From contig DSCZ01000059.1 in NCBI GenBank assembly GCA_011048855.1, positions 1-9,671 on the forward strand: DNA of 9,671 nt, read 5' to 3'. A model generated the notes under the pieces. The model saw nothing but the letters and a program-made list of their open reading frames with translations. It did no database searches and had not been told where the DNA came from. Below, in pieces: positions 1 through 6,545 of this stretch. The number at the start of each line of letters is the position of its first letter. Position 1 is the stretch's first letter. This stretch comes from Desulfobacteraceae bacterium (GTDB lineage: Bacteria; Desulfobacterota; DSM-4660; Desulfatiglandales; Desulfatiglandaceae). Position numbers and translations under genes: made by a program.

Positions 1-453
1 ATTACGGACTATGACAAGCTTACGATGGAACTGTGGACGGATGGAAGTGTTTCTCCTGAAGACGCGCTCGGGTTTGCAGCCAAAATTCTGAAGGAGCAGA
101 TGACACCATTCATCAATTTTGAGGAAGAGCCGGAACCACAGATGGAAGAAGAGGATGAAGGTGTCGAAGATTTCAACGAGAATCTCTTCCGTCCGGTATC
201 TGAGCTGGAATTGTCGGTTCGTTCGGCTAATTGCCTTAAAAACGCGAATATCACGATGATCGGCGAGCTTGTTCAGAAAACCGAAGCAGAAATGCTGAAA
301 ACCAAGAACTTCGGTAGAAAATCTCTTAATGAGATCAAGGCGATTCTCGAAGAGATGGGCTTGTCTCTGGGTTTAAAACTTGACAACTTCCCGCCTCCCG
401 GCAAAGGTGTTCCGTCGAGCGGGGATGAAGAGAATGAGGAAGAAGATCAATGA
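1..453 (+). CDS. rpoA: RNA polymerase alpha subunit, C-terminal part (5' end outside window)
   Basis: This is the 3' part of the gene for the alpha subunit of RNA polymerase. The frame is open from base 1, so the first visible ATG (base 25) is internal. The first ~35 codons are the end of the N-terminal dimerisation domain. An acidic linker follows (repeated Glu around residues 41-57 of the visible part), then the C-terminal domain with the hallmark [12 protein letters not shown] helix. The Arg in VRS corresponds to E. coli R265, which contacts UP-element DNA and activators. The helix-hairpin-helix part ([19 protein letters not shown]) and the GLSLGLKL end are intact. A short acidic tail after the usual FPP end is an extension ([10 protein letters not shown]). 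The stop overlaps the rplQ start (ATGA), the usual rpoA-rplQ order, which suggests translational coupling. Confidence 0.97.
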   Translation: MTDYDKLTMELWTDGSVSPEDALGFAAKILKEQMTPFINFEEEPEPQMEEEDEGVEDFNENLFRPVSELELSVRSANCLKNANITMIGELVQKTEAEMLKTKNFGRKSLNEIKAILEEMGLSLGLKLDNFPPPGKGVPSSGDEENEEEDQ

Positions 454-917
454 GGCATAGAAAAGCCGGCAATCAGCTGGGACGAAACACGTCGCACAGG
501 AGGGCTATGTTGCGGAACATGGTAACCTCCCTTTTGAAGCATGAACAGATAGTGACCACCGATGCAAAAGCGAAGACTGTACGCCCGCTGGCGGAAAAGA
601 TGATCACTCTGGCGAAACAGGGTGATCTTCATTCCCGGCGTATGGCCCTTGCATATATGCAGGACAAGGCCGTGACCCACCGCCTCTTCGAGGAGATAGG
701 CGGACGTTTTACGGATCGTCAGGGCGGTTATATCAGGATTGTGAAAAAAGGCCTCCGTAAGGGTGATGGTGCTTCTCTTTCGGTCGTTCAGCTGGTCAAC
801 AGGAGCGATGACGGTAAAAAGGGAAAAAAGAAGAAGGCTAAAAAGGGCACGAAGGCTCCGGCCGCCGCAACGCCGTCTTCTTCCGAGGAGAATGCCGGCG
901 CCGGCAAAGAAAAATGA
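450..917 (+). CDS. rplQ: Large ribosomal subunit protein bL17
   Basis: bL17 is a component of the 50S ribosomal subunit. The 155-residue protein opens with the family signature [12 protein letters not shown], followed by [16 protein letters not shown], a region of the [21 protein letters not shown] type, and the [17 protein letters not shown] core near residues 91-107. The core ends near residue 120. The remaining ~35 residues are an unusual tail: first a Lys-rich run ([10 protein letters not shown]), then an Ala/Ser/Pro stretch ending in GAGKEK. E. coli L17 is about 127 residues, so the tail is lineage-specific and probably disordered. The start overlaps the rpoA stop by four bases (ATGA), with a GAGGAAGA purine stretch upstream as ribosome-binding site. 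A strong terminator follows 20 bases after the stop, so this is the last gene of the ribosomal operon. Confidence 0.97.
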   Translation: MRHRKAGNQLGRNTSHRRAMLRNMVTSLLKHEQIVTTDAKAKTVRPLAEKMITLAKQGDLHSRRMALAYMQDKAVTHRLFEEIGGRFTDRQGGYIRIVKKGLRKGDGASLSVVQLVNRSDDGKKGKKKKAKKGTKAPAAATPSSSEENAGAGKEK

Positions 918-937
918 ACTTTGCTCTGAAATAGATA

Positions 938-971
938 CCCCCTTGCCGCTCCGCGGCTCGGGGGTTTTTTT
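938..971 (+). terminator. Intrinsic terminator of the rpoA-rplQ operon
   Basis: CCCCC (938-942) pairs with GGGGG (960-964), and GCCGC (945-949) pairs with GCGGC (953-957) around a TCC loop. The two helices are separated by a 2-by-2 internal loop (TT and TC). A run of seven T follows directly (965-971). This is a textbook rho-independent terminator placed just after rplQ. It ends one base before an in-frame ATG at 972 that could be mistaken for the pyrC start. Confidence 0.93.
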
Positions 972-1001
972 ATGAGCAGAAGCAAAAGAAAGGAATCTGG
1001 G

Positions 1002-2330
1002 ATGAGTGTGCTTATTCGGGGGGGGATGGTCCTCGACACGGTTCACGGCCGGGTTGAGCGGCGGGATGTTTTGACCCACGGGGAGCGCATTGCCGCGTTG
1101 TATTCTCCAGGGGAGGATGTGGGGATCCCGGAAGGAACGGTCCAGATAGAAGCGACGGGGCATCTGGTGATTCCAGGACTTGTTGACATGCACGTACACC
1201 TGCGTGAGCCGGGGCAGGAACATAAGGAAACGATTGCAAGCGGCGCGCTTGCCGCCGCCGCGGGCGGGTTCACATCTGTTGCCTGCATGCCGAATACGAA
1301 TCCGGTGAACGACTGTGTGGAGATCACTGAATTGATCAAGAATGCTGGTGAAAAGGCCGGCTTTTCGCGTATATACCCGATTGCCTCGGTGAGCGTAGGG
1401 CAGGCCGGGGAATCGTTGACCGATTTCGCCGCTCTCAAGGCGGCGGGTGCGGTGGGTGTTTCGGACGACGGCTTTCCGGTGGTGGACAGTTGTTTGATGC
1501 GCAAGGCTTTTATCGAAGCTTCTCAAAAGGGATTACTTTTGGTTTCACACTCCGAAGATCCTTGGCTTTCGCGCGGTGGAGTGATGAATGAAGGTGAGGT
1601 GGCCGAAAGCCTGGGACTTCCAGGTATTCCGTCCGCTGCAGAAGAAATCATGGTCTTTCGGGAGATCATGCTTGCAAAATTGACCGGATGCCCGGTGCAT
1701 ATCGCGCATGTGAGCACCGGGGGAAGCGTGGAGCTCATAAGGCGGGCGAAGCAGGAGGGAATCCCTGTAACCGCTGAGACTGCACCTCATTATTTCACTC
1801 TGGATCATACAGCTGTGATGACGTACGACACAAACGCAAAAATGAATCCTCCTCTCCGCAGCGGATATGATGTAGCGGCGGTGAAAAGGGGTCTGTCGGA
1901 AGGGGTGTTGGATGTGATCGCAACCGACCATGCACCTCATGCACCTTCGGAAAAAGCCGCAGGCCTTCGAAAGGCTCCTTTTGGAATCATCGGGCTTCAG
2001 ACCGCGCTACCCCTGACCCTGACTCTTGTCAGGGACGGTTTGCTGTCGCTTGCGGAGGCGTTGGGTAAACTTTCGATTGCACCCGCATCGATTTTGAATG
2101 TTCCCGGGGGTGTCCTCAGCGAGGGAGGGGTGGCTGATATCGGCGTGCTGGATCTCGATGAAGAATATATCTTTGACAAAACCATGGTATTGTCTGTTAG
2201 TTGCAACAGCCCGTTCATCGGAATGAAATTGACCGGGCGGGCTGTGGCGGCCGTTGTTGGAGGAAGGCTTGTCTGGCAGAGAACCGGAAGGGGTGCTGAA
2301 GCACGGACTCCGCCTGGCACGGTTCTTTAG
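1002..2330 (+). CDS. pyrC: Dihydroorotase (class I type)
   Basis: Dihydroorotase catalyses the reversible cyclisation of carbamoyl aspartate to dihydroorotate in pyrimidine synthesis; it is a cytosolic zinc amidohydrolase. The metal and substrate motifs are all present in 442 residues: DMHVHLREPG (H64, H66, R68), the MPNTNP loop (N98), VSDDG (D155, which bridges the metals in the Aquifex/Bacillus class), LVSHSED (H183), HIAHVSTGGS (H236), NPPLR (N282, R286) and ATDHAPH (D309). I chose the ATG at 1002 over an in-frame ATG at 972. AGGA at 991-994 sits seven bases before 1002, the protein then starts in the usual family way (MSVLIRGGMVLD), and 972 follows the T-run of the rplQ terminator directly, leaving no ribosome-binding site. 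No other pyr gene is adjacent. Transcription may come from read-through of the terminator or from a weak promoter I cannot see. Confidence 0.95.
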   Translation: MSVLIRGGMVLDTVHGRVERRDVLTHGERIAALYSPGEDVGIPEGTVQIEATGHLVIPGLVDMHVHLREPGQEHKETIASGALAAAAGGFTSVACMPNTNPVNDCVEITELIKNAGEKAGFSRIYPIASVSVGQAGESLTDFAALKAAGAVGVSDDGFPVVDSCLMRKAFIEASQKGLLLVSHSEDPWLSRGGVMNEGEVAESLGLPGIPSAAEEIMVFREIMLAKLTGCPVHIAHVSTGGSVELIRRAKQEGIPVTAETAPHYFTLDHTAVMTYDTNAKMNPPLRSGYDVAAVKRGLSEGVLDVIATDHAPHAPSEKAAGLRKAPFGIIGLQTALPLTLTLVRDGLLSLAEALGKLSIAPASILNVPGGVLSEGGVADIGVLDLDEEYIFDKTMVLSVSCNSPFIGMKLTGRAVAAVVGGRLVWQRTGRGAEARTPPGTVL

Positions 2331-2661
2331 ATCGAGGTGCCCAAAAAGTGGTATTATTTGACAAAAATTGTGACATCATTGCTCTGTTCGTGATTTCAAC
2401 GGTTGCTGACGCCGGACGTGCGATTTAGAAATCTTTCCTGAAGTCAAACCTTTATTAATCCAACAACAATTTCGATGATCCATTCATTTCTGGCATGACA
2501 TTTGTATTAGTCAAGAGAGATGTTTCTGTATTGGATCGAATAAAAGATTTTGTAGTTTATTTTCACTGCAGAAGGTGAGAAAAATATTTATTAATTGTAA
2601 TTATGGATTGTTTTTATATTTGAGATATTTAATTTTATCGGCAAAGAAAGGGGAAATTATA
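2331..2661 (+). other. Intergenic region holding the pilin promoter and long AT-rich leader
   Basis: This 331-base gap between pyrC and the pilin gene has no convincing gene. The first 160 bases show no clear signal beyond a TTGACA at 2358 that lacks a matching -10 box. A sigma-54-like element lies at 2491-2505. If it is used, transcription starts near 2517 and the leader is about 145 nucleotides, strongly AT-rich from about 2578 to 2640. The leader contains an in-frame GTG at 2575, preceded and overlapped by AAGGTGAG. Translation from it would add 29 residues to the pilin precursor. Confidence 0.6.
2491..2505 (+). promoter_or_regulatory. Sigma-54 (-24/-12) type promoter for the pilin gene
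   Basis: TGGCATGACATTTGT matches the RpoN consensus TGGCAC-N5-TTGC. The invariant -24 GG is present, ten bases separate the GG from the -12 doublet, and TTG is kept at the -12 element. The final consensus C is a T, which weakens it. Pilin genes of Pseudomonas, Myxococcus and Geobacter are known to be transcribed by sigma-54 with a PilR-type activator, so a match upstream of a pilin carries weight. No PilR/PilS genes are in the window. Confidence 0.55.
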
Positions 2662-3054
2662 ATGATTCTGTCGAAGAGAGAACAAAAAGGTTTTACCCTC
2701 ATTGAACTTATGATCGTCGTCGCGATCATCGGCATCCTTGCGGCAATCGCAATCCCACAGTTCTCGAATTACAGGAAACGTGCGGCCAACGCAGCTGCAA
2801 TGAGCGATGCGAAGAACCTGGCAACTGCGCAGGAAGTGTATTACACGGACAACAATACCTATGCGAGCGACACTGCAGATCTTGAAGGCGCTGGATTCGT
2901 CGGGTTTTCAAAAGGTGTTCGTTTGGTGGAAGAAATAACCGTTGATGATGATGAAGATACATGGTCCGCCACGTTGAAGCACGACGGAGGCACCAAGGAA
3001 TACACTGTGAGCGGTCCCGGGGGTTCAATAACCCCGGACAGCCCTGCACCGTAA
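2662..3054 (+). CDS. pilA: Type IVa major pilin-like protein (PilA family)
   Basis: This is a type IV pilin precursor of 130 residues. A 10-residue leader ([10 protein letters not shown]) ends in the prepilin peptidase site G|FTLIE, with the conserved Glu at +5. The hydrophobic N-terminal helix and assembly/membrane segment ([20 protein letters not shown], then IPQF) is nearly identical in style to Geobacter PilA. The mature protein would be 120 residues and has no cysteine at all, so it lacks the disulfide-bonded D-region of classical pilins. Mature positions F1, F24, Y27, Y51 and Y57 carry aromatics as in Geobacter PilA, but Y32 is replaced by Ala. An acidic run (DDDED) lies near precursor residues 95-99. 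I chose the ATG at 2662 because AAAGGGG stands 7-8 bases upstream and it gives a normal short leader. A longer GTG-started form (2575) is possible. No pilus assembly genes are adjacent, so it could be a major or a minor pilin. Confidence 0.9.
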   Translation: MILSKREQKGFTLIELMIVVAIIGILAAIAIPQFSNYRKRAANAAAMSDAKNLATAQEVYYTDNNTYASDTADLEGAGFVGFSKGVRLVEEITVDDDEDTWSATLKHDGGTKEYTVSGPGGSITPDSPAP

Positions 3055-3086
3055 ACCAAACCGTATGGCCAACCACGGCCCGCAGT

Positions 3087-3112
3087 AGGGCAGGCGCCCC
3101 TGTGCCTGCCCT
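3087..3112. repeat. Perfect 9-bp inverted repeat between convergent genes
   Basis: AGGGCAGGC (3087-3095) and GCCTGCCCT (3104-3112) form a perfect nine-pair hairpin with an 8-base loop. It lies between the pilin stop and the transporter stop. There is no T-run on either side, so it is not a standard intrinsic terminator. It could still act as a two-way transcription or RNA-decay barrier. Its form (GTAGGGCAGGC...GCCTGCCC) resembles the short interspersed palindromes that occur in many copies in some bacterial genomes; that comparison is from memory. Confidence 0.6.
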
Positions 3113-3116
3113 GGTG

Positions 3117-4343
3117 TCAGCCACGGGTGGGTTTCAAGATCCACAACGCAATTGCTGCGGCACAGAAATAGACCAGGCCGGTAGCCGCAAACACCGATCT
3201 CACGCCTGTCAACGCAGCAATGGTAACCCCTAGCATCGGCGCTACGGCTCTGGCGCCGGAGCCAACAGAGTTGTCGAGACCGTAAACCGCACCTTCCTGA
3301 CCCGGACGGGTGCAGGAGGCCAGTAACGCGCTTATGGCAGGGACTATACCTCCTGCAGCGGCGCCGGCAAGGGTGTGCAGCACAACCAACTGCCAGGGGG
3401 CGGTGACCAGGCTCTGAGGTAAAAACAACAGCCCGGCTCCGATACTGCAGGCAATGAGGATTTTTCTGTGACCGATTCGGTCTCCGATTTTTCCGAGCAT
3501 CAACCCGGCAAGGGTGGCCGCCGCCGAGGCAGCCCCAACTACGAGCCCGGTAAGAGTGTTGGCCTTCGACGCGTTCACCGCGATGTTCACAATCAGAAGC
3601 GGTAGAACCGGAATGATTATCATCCGGCTGAGCTGGTTGATAAACCGCATCGCATAGGTTGCGGATACATTTGGAGATGCGAGGATGCTGTGGCATTCGG
3701 TCAGAAACCCGAAGCCGGCTTTGCCGGGAGCGAGAGGTGGCTTGAAATGCTCTTTTACGCCAAAGAGGACGACTGTTCCTCCTAGAAAGAGCATCGCCCC
3801 TGTGACATAAAAAGCGGCACGATAGCCGAAAGCGTCGGCTGTAGCGCCCCCGATAAGCGGGCCCACCGCAAGTCCTGCACCTGCAGCCACCTGCAGGAGC
3901 CCCATGGCATAACCCATACGTTCTCTGGGTACGACTGCGGCTACCAGCGCGTTGGCGGCACCGGCCGTGCCGGTTATAAGCCCCTGGAGCATTCTCAGCA
4001 GTACGAGCTGTTCGGCCGAGCGTACGAAGGCCATCACCACCAGCAGCAGGGCCCCTCCGAACATGGACCTTTCGACCATCATTTTCCGGCCGTAGCGGTC
4101 AGCCAGGGAACCCCAGAGCGGGGAGGCAAGCATCATAGTGAATGCCTGCCCGGAGTAAACCAGCCCTGCCAGAATGCCTTCATCCATGCCCAGACTGCTT
4201 CCCAGTTCGTGAACATAAAGCGGCAAAAAAGGAAAGACGCTGGAAAATCCGATCATGGCGCACATCTGCGCTACGGTGGTGACCAGAAGCGTACGCCGCC
4301 AGGGAGCAGTTAATAAAGATAATTCGGGTTTAATCAAAGCCAC
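3117..4343 (-). CDS. Major facilitator superfamily drug efflux transporter, MdtG-like
   Basis: This is an inner-membrane proton-coupled antiporter of the DHA1 (12-helix) type. At 408 residues it has the length of E. coli MdtG and resembles it over the N-terminal half, with an FPFLPLYVHELG stretch near residues 37-48 and a similar second and third helix. MFS motif A appears after helix 2 as GSLADRYGRK (residues 78-87), with a degenerate copy in the second half (GKIGDRIGHRK), as expected for two six-helix repeats. The substrate cannot be read from sequence; a hydrophobic drug or a small metabolite is possible. The start is a GTG at 4343 with GGAAAGGA just upstream on the minus strand, though the spacing is short (about 3 bases). 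The gene is convergent with the pilin and divergent from the PGPGW-type gene, so it appears to be transcribed alone. No regulator gene is next to it. Confidence 0.9.
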   Translation of the reverse strand: MALIKPELSLLTAPWRRTLLVTTVAQMCAMIGFSSVFPFLPLYVHELGSSLGMDEGILAGLVYSGQAFTMMLASPLWGSLADRYGRKMMVERSMFGGALLLVVMAFVRSAEQLVLLRMLQGLITGTAGAANALVAAVVPRERMGYAMGLLQVAAGAGLAVGPLIGGATADAFGYRAAFYVTGAMLFLGGTVVLFGVKEHFKPPLAPGKAGFGFLTECHSILASPNVSATYAMRFINQLSRMIIIPVLPLLIVNIAVNASKANTLTGLVVGAASAAATLAGLMLGKIGDRIGHRKILIACSIGAGLLFLPQSLVTAPWQLVVLHTLAGAAAGGIVPAISALLASCTRPGQEGAVYGLDNSVGSGARAVAPMLGVTIAALTGVRSVFAATGLVYFCAAAIALWILKPTRG

Positions 4344-4405
4344 GAATCCTTTCCATTTAAAGGTCCCATGGTGACCGACCCTACTCCAAAAGGATTATTC
4401 ATGCA

Positions 4406-4430
4406 ATGCCGGATGCGGTCGTGCCGGCAT
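4406..4430. repeat. Inverted repeat in the transporter / membrane-protein divergent gap
   Basis: ATGCCGG (4406-4412) and CCGGCAT (4424-4430) form a 7-pair stem with an 11-base loop. The 11-mer GTGCCGGCATG at 4421-4431, which contains the 8-base palindrome TGCCGGCA, recurs exactly at 4519-4529 just before the chosen start of the next gene. It lies between two divergent genes and could be an operator, but such GC-rich palindromes also arise by chance. Confidence 0.35.
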
Positions 4431-4536
4431 GCCTCTATTTTGGCGTTGAAAACCCTGGAAAATCGTTGTAAACACATTCATTCTGTTCTCAATGAAAACG
4501 TCGAAGAATCGACGGCATGTGCCGGCATGGAGGGGT

Positions 4537-4965
4537 ATGGTAGAAGATGTGAGGCAGTGGATCCAAGCACAAGTAAATTTGATGGAATGGCTGTTCATAT
4601 TTTCTGTCGCCACCTTTGTGCTTGGAATCCTTTTGGCGATAATCGGCATCGTGTGTCTGCCGCGCGACTATTTTTCATCGAGTTATAAACCGTTTTCCCG
4701 GAAAATCTCCAACGTATTCATGCGACGTGCTTATCTCGTTGGAAAAAATCTGATAGGTGGATTTTTCATCATCATCGGCCTGGCGCTCCTGGTACTGCCC
4801 GGGCAGGGGATTTTGACCATCGCAATCGGTATTTCCCTGACCGATTTTCCTGGAAAACACAAAATGGTCGGCTATCTGACGAGACGGGGACCGATGCTCC
4901 GGGGCGCCAACTGGCTCCGCAGCAAGGCCGGAAGATACCCTCTGGACCCTTTCGAAGAACGTTGA
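4537..4965 (+). CDS. PGPGW-type small integral membrane protein
   Basis: This is a 142-residue inner-membrane protein of unknown function. Two hydrophobic segments are clear (about residues 16-40 and 70-103), joined by a basic loop (RDYFSSSYKPFSRK). The second ends in LLVLPGQGILTIAIGISL followed by DFPGKHK. This is the layout of the putative transmembrane PGPGW family (TIGR02611-like), with the usual PGPGW motif here as PGQGI. The conserved-looking C-terminus (LRGANWLRSKAGRYPLDPF) is cytosolic by the positive-inside rule. The start is uncertain. The ATG at 4537 has GGAGG upstream at a short 3-base spacing; the in-frame ATG at 4492 would add 15 basic residues but has no visible ribosome-binding site. 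The stop codon abuts the pdxT stop on the other strand with no base between. Neither the family nor the context gives a function. Confidence 0.8.
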   Translation: MVEDVRQWIQAQVNLMEWLFIFSVATFVLGILLAIIGIVCLPRDYFSSSYKPFSRKISNVFMRRAYLVGKNLIGGFFIIIGLALLVLPGQGILTIAIGISLTDFPGKHKMVGYLTRRGPMLRGANWLRSKAGRYPLDPFEER

Positions 4966-5523
4966 TTAAAGCTGAAGAAAATAATCGTGAAACACCGGGT
5001 CGTCGGTCAACTCCGGATGAAAAGTTGTGGCCATGACGGAGCCGTGTTGGACGAAAACCGGGTCAGTGCCGAATATCGAATGAATCTGTAAACGGTTCCC
5101 TTTCGGGCGAAGCCGCGGCGCCCGGATAAAATAGGCGGGAAAGTTTTTTCTTTGGAGCAAATGGATATCGATCTCAGCGATGGAGCTTTCCATCTGCCTG
5201 CCATAAGCGTTTCTTTCCGCGTTCACCGGGAGCGCGCAGATCGCTCCGTCTGCCCCGTTGACGGTTTCGGCCAGAAGAATGCTTCCTGCACATATACCCC
5301 ATACAGGCATGCCTTCGGCGACAAGCCTCCGGAGAGGTTTTTCGATAAGGAAATACTCCAGGTATTTCCGCATCACCGTGCTCTCACCGCCCGGGATGAT
5401 AAGGCGGTCGATCAAACCAAGTTGTTCAGGGCTTTTCACCACCGTATAGTCCACCCCCAGGACCGACAGATGCCTGATGTGATCCCGGAAGGCTCCTTGA
5501 AGGCCTAGCAGGCCGACTTTCAT
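4966..5523 (-). CDS. pdxT: Pyridoxal 5'-phosphate synthase, glutaminase subunit
   Basis: PdxT hydrolyses glutamine and passes ammonia to PdxS in the DXP-independent route to vitamin B6. It is a class I glutamine amidotransferase of 185 residues, the normal family length. The catalytic triad is visible: C78 in VWGICAGSILLA, and H169 and E171 in FHPELTDD. The GGESTV loop (residues 45-50), the NAYGRQ stretch and the FIRAP motif are typical of PdxT. The residue after CAG is Ser where Leu or Met is common, a small deviation outside the triad. I chose the ATG at 5523, giving [10 protein letters not shown]; a TTG one codon upstream is also possible. The ATG shares its first base with the pdxS stop (TGATG), so the two subunits are probably translationally coupled, which fits the 12+12 PdxS-PdxT complex. 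Confidence 0.97.
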   Translation of the reverse strand: MKVGLLGLQGAFRDHIRHLSVLGVDYTVVKSPEQLGLIDRLIIPGGESTVMRKYLEYFLIEKPLRRLVAEGMPVWGICAGSILLAETVNGADGAICALPVNAERNAYGRQMESSIAEIDIHLLQRKNFPAYFIRAPRLRPKGNRLQIHSIFGTDPVFVQHGSVMATTFHPELTDDPVFHDYFLQL

Positions 5524-6395
5524 CAAATACCCCTTGCGGCCATCACGGTTTCGAGGGTGTTTATCTCGAGCCCGAGCATTGCGGCTCCGAGGCCCTTTGA
5601 AATTTCCACGAGTTTTGCCGGATCGTCGTAGTTCATCACAGCCTGAACGATGGCGTTTGCGGTTTTGGCAGGATGTTCGGATTTGAACACCCCACTTCCC
5701 ACGAAAACACCGTCTGAGCCGAGCGCCATCATCAAAGCTGCATCCGCAGGGGTTGCGATACCGCCGGCAGCGAAATTGACTACGGTAAAGCGGGCGGCAT
5801 CACGGGTTGCCTTTACCAGTTCCAGCGGCACCCGGTATTCCAGGGCTTTTTGATACATCTCTTGTTCGGTCAGGTTCCTGAGAGTTTCGATTTCCTCGTT
5901 GATCGTGCGCATGTGGCGCACCGCTTCAACGACATTTCCGGTCCCGGCTTCTCCCTTGGTTCTCAGCATGGCCGCACCTTCCTGGATTCGACGAAGTCCT
6001 TCGCCCAGGTTTCGGGCACCGCACACAAACGGCACCTTGAAGCGGGTTTTTTCGACATGATTGTCTTCGTCCGCCGGTGTAAGCACTTCGCTTTCATCGA
6101 CGAAGTCCACTCCCAGAGCTTCCAGGATCGCCGCCTCCATGAAGTGTCCTATCCTGATCTTGGCCATAACCGGAACCGATACCGCAGCCATGATGCGCTC
6201 TATCATCGCAGGATCGCTCATGCGGGCCACCTGTTTGTCTGCGCGGATATCAGACGGAACCCTTTCGAGGGCCATGACGGCGCATGCCCCTGCATCTTCG
6301 GCGATTTTAGCCTGTTCGGGGTTGGTGACGTCCATTATCACGCCGTTTTTGAACATTTGTGCAAACCCTTTGTTTATACCCTCTCTCTCGTTCAT
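5523..6395 (-). CDS. pdxS: Pyridoxal 5'-phosphate synthase, synthase subunit
   Basis: PdxS makes PLP from ribose 5-phosphate, glyceraldehyde 3-phosphate and ammonia supplied by PdxT. The 290-residue protein is a complete (beta/alpha)8 enzyme. Visible landmarks are GVIMDV (D22), [13 protein letters not shown], the active-site lysine in [10 protein letters not shown] (K79), [13 protein letters not shown], the [13 protein letters not shown] phosphate-site region, the second lysine in [11 protein letters not shown] (K147), and the [13 protein letters not shown] and [10 protein letters not shown] barrel ends. I chose the ATG at 6395 because GAGAGG lies seven bases upstream on the minus strand and the N-terminus then matches the family; extending upstream would add an implausible basic stretch that runs through the promoter. 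It is the first gene of pdxST and diverges from a PdxR-type regulator. Confidence 0.97.
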   Translation of the reverse strand: MNEREGINKGFAQMFKNGVIMDVTNPEQAKIAEDAGACAVMALERVPSDIRADKQVARMSDPAMIERIMAAVSVPVMAKIRIGHFMEAAILEALGVDFVDESEVLTPADEDNHVEKTRFKVPFVCGARNLGEGLRRIQEGAAMLRTKGEAGTGNVVEAVRHMRTINEEIETLRNLTEQEMYQKALEYRVPLELVKATRDAARFTVVNFAAGGIATPADAALMMALGSDGVFVGSGVFKSEHPAKTANAIVQAVMNYDDPAKLVEISKGLGAAMLGLEINTLETVMAARGI

Positions 6396-6413
6396 TTTAG
6401 ACCTCTCATTTCC

Positions 6414-6432
6414 CCGCCGGTAAAGCCGGCGG
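6414..6432 (-). promoter_or_regulatory. GC-rich hairpin in the pdxS leader
   Basis: On the minus strand CCGCCGG and CCGGCGG form a perfect 7-pair stem around a 5-base CTTTA loop. It lies about 8 bases upstream of the pdxS Shine-Dalgarno sequence (GAGAGG, about 6403-6408) and inside the predicted transcript. It could stabilise the mRNA 5' end or affect translation. No T-run follows, so it is not a terminator. Confidence 0.5.
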
Positions 6433-6480
6433 ATTTGAATGCTTTTTTGCGATTCAGCCCGCTCTGTGATATACCTTTTT

Positions 6481-6509
6481 AGTATAGTTTGTTTGAAACG
6501 CTTACCCAA
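6481..6509 (-). promoter_or_regulatory. Predicted sigma-70-type promoter of pdxST
   Basis: Read on the minus strand: TTGGGT (6509-6504), a 17-base spacer, then TATACT (6486-6481). The -10 box is close to consensus; the -35 box keeps only TTG, as often seen at activated promoters. Transcription would start near 6474, giving a leader of about 80 nucleotides that carries the hairpin at 6414-6432. Confidence 0.5.
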
Positions 6510-6515
6510 AAGAAT

Positions 6516-6545
6516 TAGTACGATCTGTAAACGTAGTAGTACAAT
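6516..6545 (+). promoter_or_regulatory. Direct repeat and -10 box at the regulator promoter (candidate PdxR site)
   Basis: TAGTACGAT (6516-6524) and TAGTACAAT (6537-6545) match at 8 of 9 bases and start 21 bases apart, two helical turns, so they lie on the same DNA face. The second copy ends in TACAAT (6540-6545), a good -10 box for the regulator gene; at 17-base spacing the -35 position (AGTACG) is poor and lies in the first repeat. Known MocR/PdxR proteins bind direct repeats in divergent promoter regions, so this is a reasonable operator for autoregulation and pdxST control. Confidence 0.4.

Noticed and set aside
447..1526. Long minus-strand open frame of 359 codons opposite rplQ and pyrC
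   Set aside because: It lies antisense to two well-identified genes, has a chaotic Arg/His-rich composition and no recognised domain. It is a shadow of GC-rich coding DNA.
2280..2326. AGAACCG/CGGTTCT inverted repeat with an inner GTGC/GCAC stem over the pyrC 3' end, followed by a short T stretch
   Set aside because: The outer stem encloses 33 bases and only three T in a row (2326-2328) stand at its end, so it is weak as an intrinsic terminator.
2358..2386. TTGACA -35-like box in the pyrC-pilin gap
   Set aside because: No acceptable -10 box lies 16-18 bases downstream, and the sigma-54-like element nearer the pilin is a better explanation.
893..4529. TGCCGGC-type palindromes at 893-906, 4422-4429 and 4520-4527 as a possible shared operator
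   Set aside because: One copy lies inside the rplQ coding sequence and short GC palindromes are common in this base composition. Only the pair at 4421-4431 and 4519-4529 is kept, as a low-confidence feature.
4368..4688. Plus-strand open frame of 106 codons overlapping the start of the PGPGW-type gene
   Set aside because: Overlaps in another frame a gene with clear membrane helices and a family motif. It is Cys/His/Arg-rich with no domain.
5850..6482. Plus-strand open frame of 210 codons opposite pdxS
   Set aside because: Antisense to a clear pdxS gene and rich in Phe/His/Arg, as expected for a reverse-complement shadow.
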